Shown here: positions 33,407 to 33,514 of the stretch, one piece after another
Layout of the letters: every line of letters starts with the position of its first letter
Position numbering within the stretch: the first letter of the stretch is position 1
NCBI GenBank assembly: GCA_020025015.1
Contig: JAHHSV010000015.1
Location: forward strand, 1 to 33,514
DNA length: 33,514 nucleotides
Source: Anaeroplasmataceae bacterium
GTDB lineage: Bacteria > Bacillota_I > Bacilli_A > Acholeplasmatales > Anaeroplasmataceae
Direction: 5' to 3'
Made by a program: the position numbers and the translations under genes
Notes under the pieces: generated by a model
Told to the model about the DNA's origin: nothing
The model's database searches: none
Seen by the model: only the letters and a program-made list of their open reading frames with translations

Positions 33407-33435
33407 ATTATACCATATTTCAATTGTTAAACCAA
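33407..33435 (-). promoter_or_regulatory. promoter of def
   Basis: On the minus strand TTGGTT (33435-33430), a 17-base spacer, and TATAAT (33412-33407) with TG one base upstream. Positions 33436-33514 hold no gene that I can support; a further plus-strand gene may begin beyond the window. Confidence 0.75.
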
Positions 33436-33514
33436 TTCATTTATATTATAATAATTTTTGGTAGTGTCAAATAAGTTATGAAAAATTGGTTTACAATGAT
33501 AGTAAAGATGAAAA

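Noticed and set aside
33450..33514. IS left end at the right edge of the window
   Set aside because: The GTAGTGTCAAATAAG wording looked IS-like, but no transposase start, target duplication or second end is visible.
1..33514. CRISPR arrays, prophage or complete toxin-antitoxin modules
   Set aside because: No regular direct repeats, phage genes or paired small toxin-antitoxin frames were seen on either strand.

Overview
The window is AT-rich, gene-dense DNA from a low-G+C Bacillota chromosome. Evidence: a Phe-specific T-box leader on pheST, an rlmN-rsgA-rpe cluster, a DUF1836 protein, a long rpsD leader and consensus sigma-A promoters. An uncultured or host-associated lineage near Erysipelotrichales/RF39-type Bacilli would fit, but that placement is inference. 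The standard code is in use: rsgA and the CPBP protease end in TGA, and no gene needs TGA read as Trp. No prophage, CRISPR array or complete insertion sequence is visible.

Layout. 1-2200: the 3' part of tRNA-Asn(GTT), a secreted M6 metalloprotease lipoprotein and an unknown four-helix membrane protein. 2190-5890: T-box leader and pheS-pheT. 5896-11640: one operon with an FtsX-type ABC transporter, rlmN, rsgA and rpe, ending in a terminator whose loop holds a 60-bp IS-end-like palindrome. 11638-12945: coaD and a CPBP protease on the minus strand. 12973-16693: rdgB and a 1024-residue regulator with degenerate GGDEF and EAL domains. 16700-19697: DUF1836 and a long U32 protein on the minus strand. 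19728-20843: a minimal RecQ-type helicase.

20865-26070 is an iron block: feoA-feoB, two tandem FeoB-associated Cys-rich membrane peptides (one only 53 residues), then a DtxR-type regulator with an Fe-type metal site in one operon with DAHP synthase and prephenate dehydrogenase. 26092-28065: typA. 28183-29800: an ECF-like sigma factor and a membrane partner. 29807-30651: rpsD with a long leader. 30803-32808: thiI and a SpoU methyltransferase. 32811-33435: def on the minus strand.

Most genes are translation or RNA-modification housekeeping. The accessory interest lies in the palindrome in the terminator, the dead-looking GGDEF-EAL protein, the iron-aromatic operon, the stripped helicase and the secreted protease. 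Ten of the promoters read here carry a TG one base before the -10 box.
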